Shown: piece after piece, positions 63,698-64,000 of the stretch
Position numbering within the stretch: the first letter of the stretch is position 1
Layout: the number at the start of each line of letters is the position of its first letter
NCBI RefSeq assembly: GCF_964253035.1
Contig: NZ_CAXUQL020000001.1
Coordinates: 4,278,001-4,342,000 of the forward strand
Direction: 5' to 3'
Length of the DNA: 64,000 bases
Origin: Pseudorhodoferax sp032153935
GTDB taxonomy: Bacteria; Pseudomonadota; Gammaproteobacteria; Burkholderiales; Burkholderiaceae_C
Made by a program: the position numbers and the translations under genes
Notes under the pieces: generated by a model
Databases searched by the model: none
Told to the model about the DNA's origin: nothing
Seen by the model: only the letters and a program-made list of their open reading frames with translations

Positions 63698-64000
63698 TCA
63701 GGTGGTGGTCGACAGCGAGCTGAACAGGTTGGAGGTCTCGCTCATCTGCGACTGCAGGTTCTGCAACTGGGTGAACTGCGCCAGGTAGCGCTGGTAGGCG
63801 TTCTCGTACTGCAGTTCCAGGCGGTCCTGGCGCTGCGTGATGCGCTTTTGCGTGACCTGCACGCTGTCCTGGCGGCGCTTGATCTGGCCCTGGCTGGTGT
63901 CGGTCCAGCTGTCGCTCACGGACTGCAGCGCGCCCAGCACGCCCGAGGCGGTGGTCAGGCCGGTGTTGCCGAACAGCGCGTCGAGCTTGTCGGGGTTGGC
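63698..64000 (-). CDS. fliD: Filament cap protein FliD, C-terminal part (LafB position)
   Basis: Only about the last 100 residues are in the window, and the frame is open to the right edge. The C-terminal coiled-coil helix (RITQRQDRLELQYENAYQRY) and end LAQFTQLQNLQSQMSETSNL are typical of FliD. The lateral flagellin gene would be expected beyond the edge. Confidence 0.9.
   Translation of the reverse strand, partial: ANPDKLDALFGNTGLTTASGVLGALQSVSDSWTDTSQGQIKRRQDSVQVTQKRITQRQDRLELQYENAYQRYLAQFTQLQNLQSQMSETSNLFSSLSTTT

Overview
The window is GC-rich chromosomal DNA from a betaproteobacterium. The family is most likely Comamonadaceae/Burkholderiales, an inference from the many Bug-type periplasmic receptors, the gene families present and the codon bias; no rRNA or other taxonomic marker gene is in the window. 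Genes are tightly packed and stop/start overlaps (ATGA, GTGA) are common.

Layout. 1-14.7 kb: a chemoreceptor entering from the left edge, a type-2 argC divergent from a LysR regulator, a lipoprotein gamma-glutamyltransferase with a clear terminator, an EamA exporter overlapping an Ogt/Ada-AlkA alkylation-repair pair, small stress genes (DUF3892, UspA, OsmC), and a LysR regulator divergent from an old-yellow-enzyme/aldo-keto reductase pair, followed by a 1-Cys peroxiredoxin. 14.8-18.5 kb: a dynamin-like GTPase gene broken by an IS3-family element, apparently with loss of internal coding sequence, and an IS5-family element with a TAA target duplication just 5' of it. 18.7-22.6 kb: a Fur-box-preceded DUF3649/PepSY/DUF3325 membrane operon and a GGDEF protein.

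22.8-37.1 kb: one long minus-strand catabolic operon headed by an IclR regulator. It encodes a thiolase-like protein without the usual nucleophilic Cys, a DUF35 partner, a MaoC hydratase, a crotonase, an ADP-forming acyl-CoA synthetase, an AtuA/DUF1446 protein with its small partner as a separate gene, a CaiB-type CoA-transferase, and four different Bug receptors, with no TctA/TctB permease nearby. It looks like a pathway for uptake, CoA activation and retro-aldol or thiolytic breakdown of a branched or terpenoid-like acid. Two intercistronic gaps of this operon are filled by 681-nt copies of a large, hairpin-rich palindromic repeat. Substitutions between the copies preserve pairing in two internal hairpins. 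This is the most unusual signal in the window.

37.3-46.7 kb: a Phd/PIN toxin-antitoxin pair directly upstream of alaS, then housekeeping and envelope genes (alpha/beta hydrolase, TlpA-like thioredoxin, Tat-exported transglutaminase-like protein, RluA-type pseudouridine synthase, uppP, trmB, nucleoside deoxyribosyltransferase). 46.7-64 kb: a flagellar cluster, all minus strand except flgA. Its second half runs fliD-fliS-fliT-fliK-fliL-fliA-motA-motB, the gene order of lateral (laf/Flag-2) systems. It is joined to flgM, flgN, a stand-alone FlgJ-type glucosaminidase and flgB-flgL. The rod-cap FlgJ is a separate short protein, and a LafW-like candidate follows flgL. The cluster runs off the right edge inside fliD.
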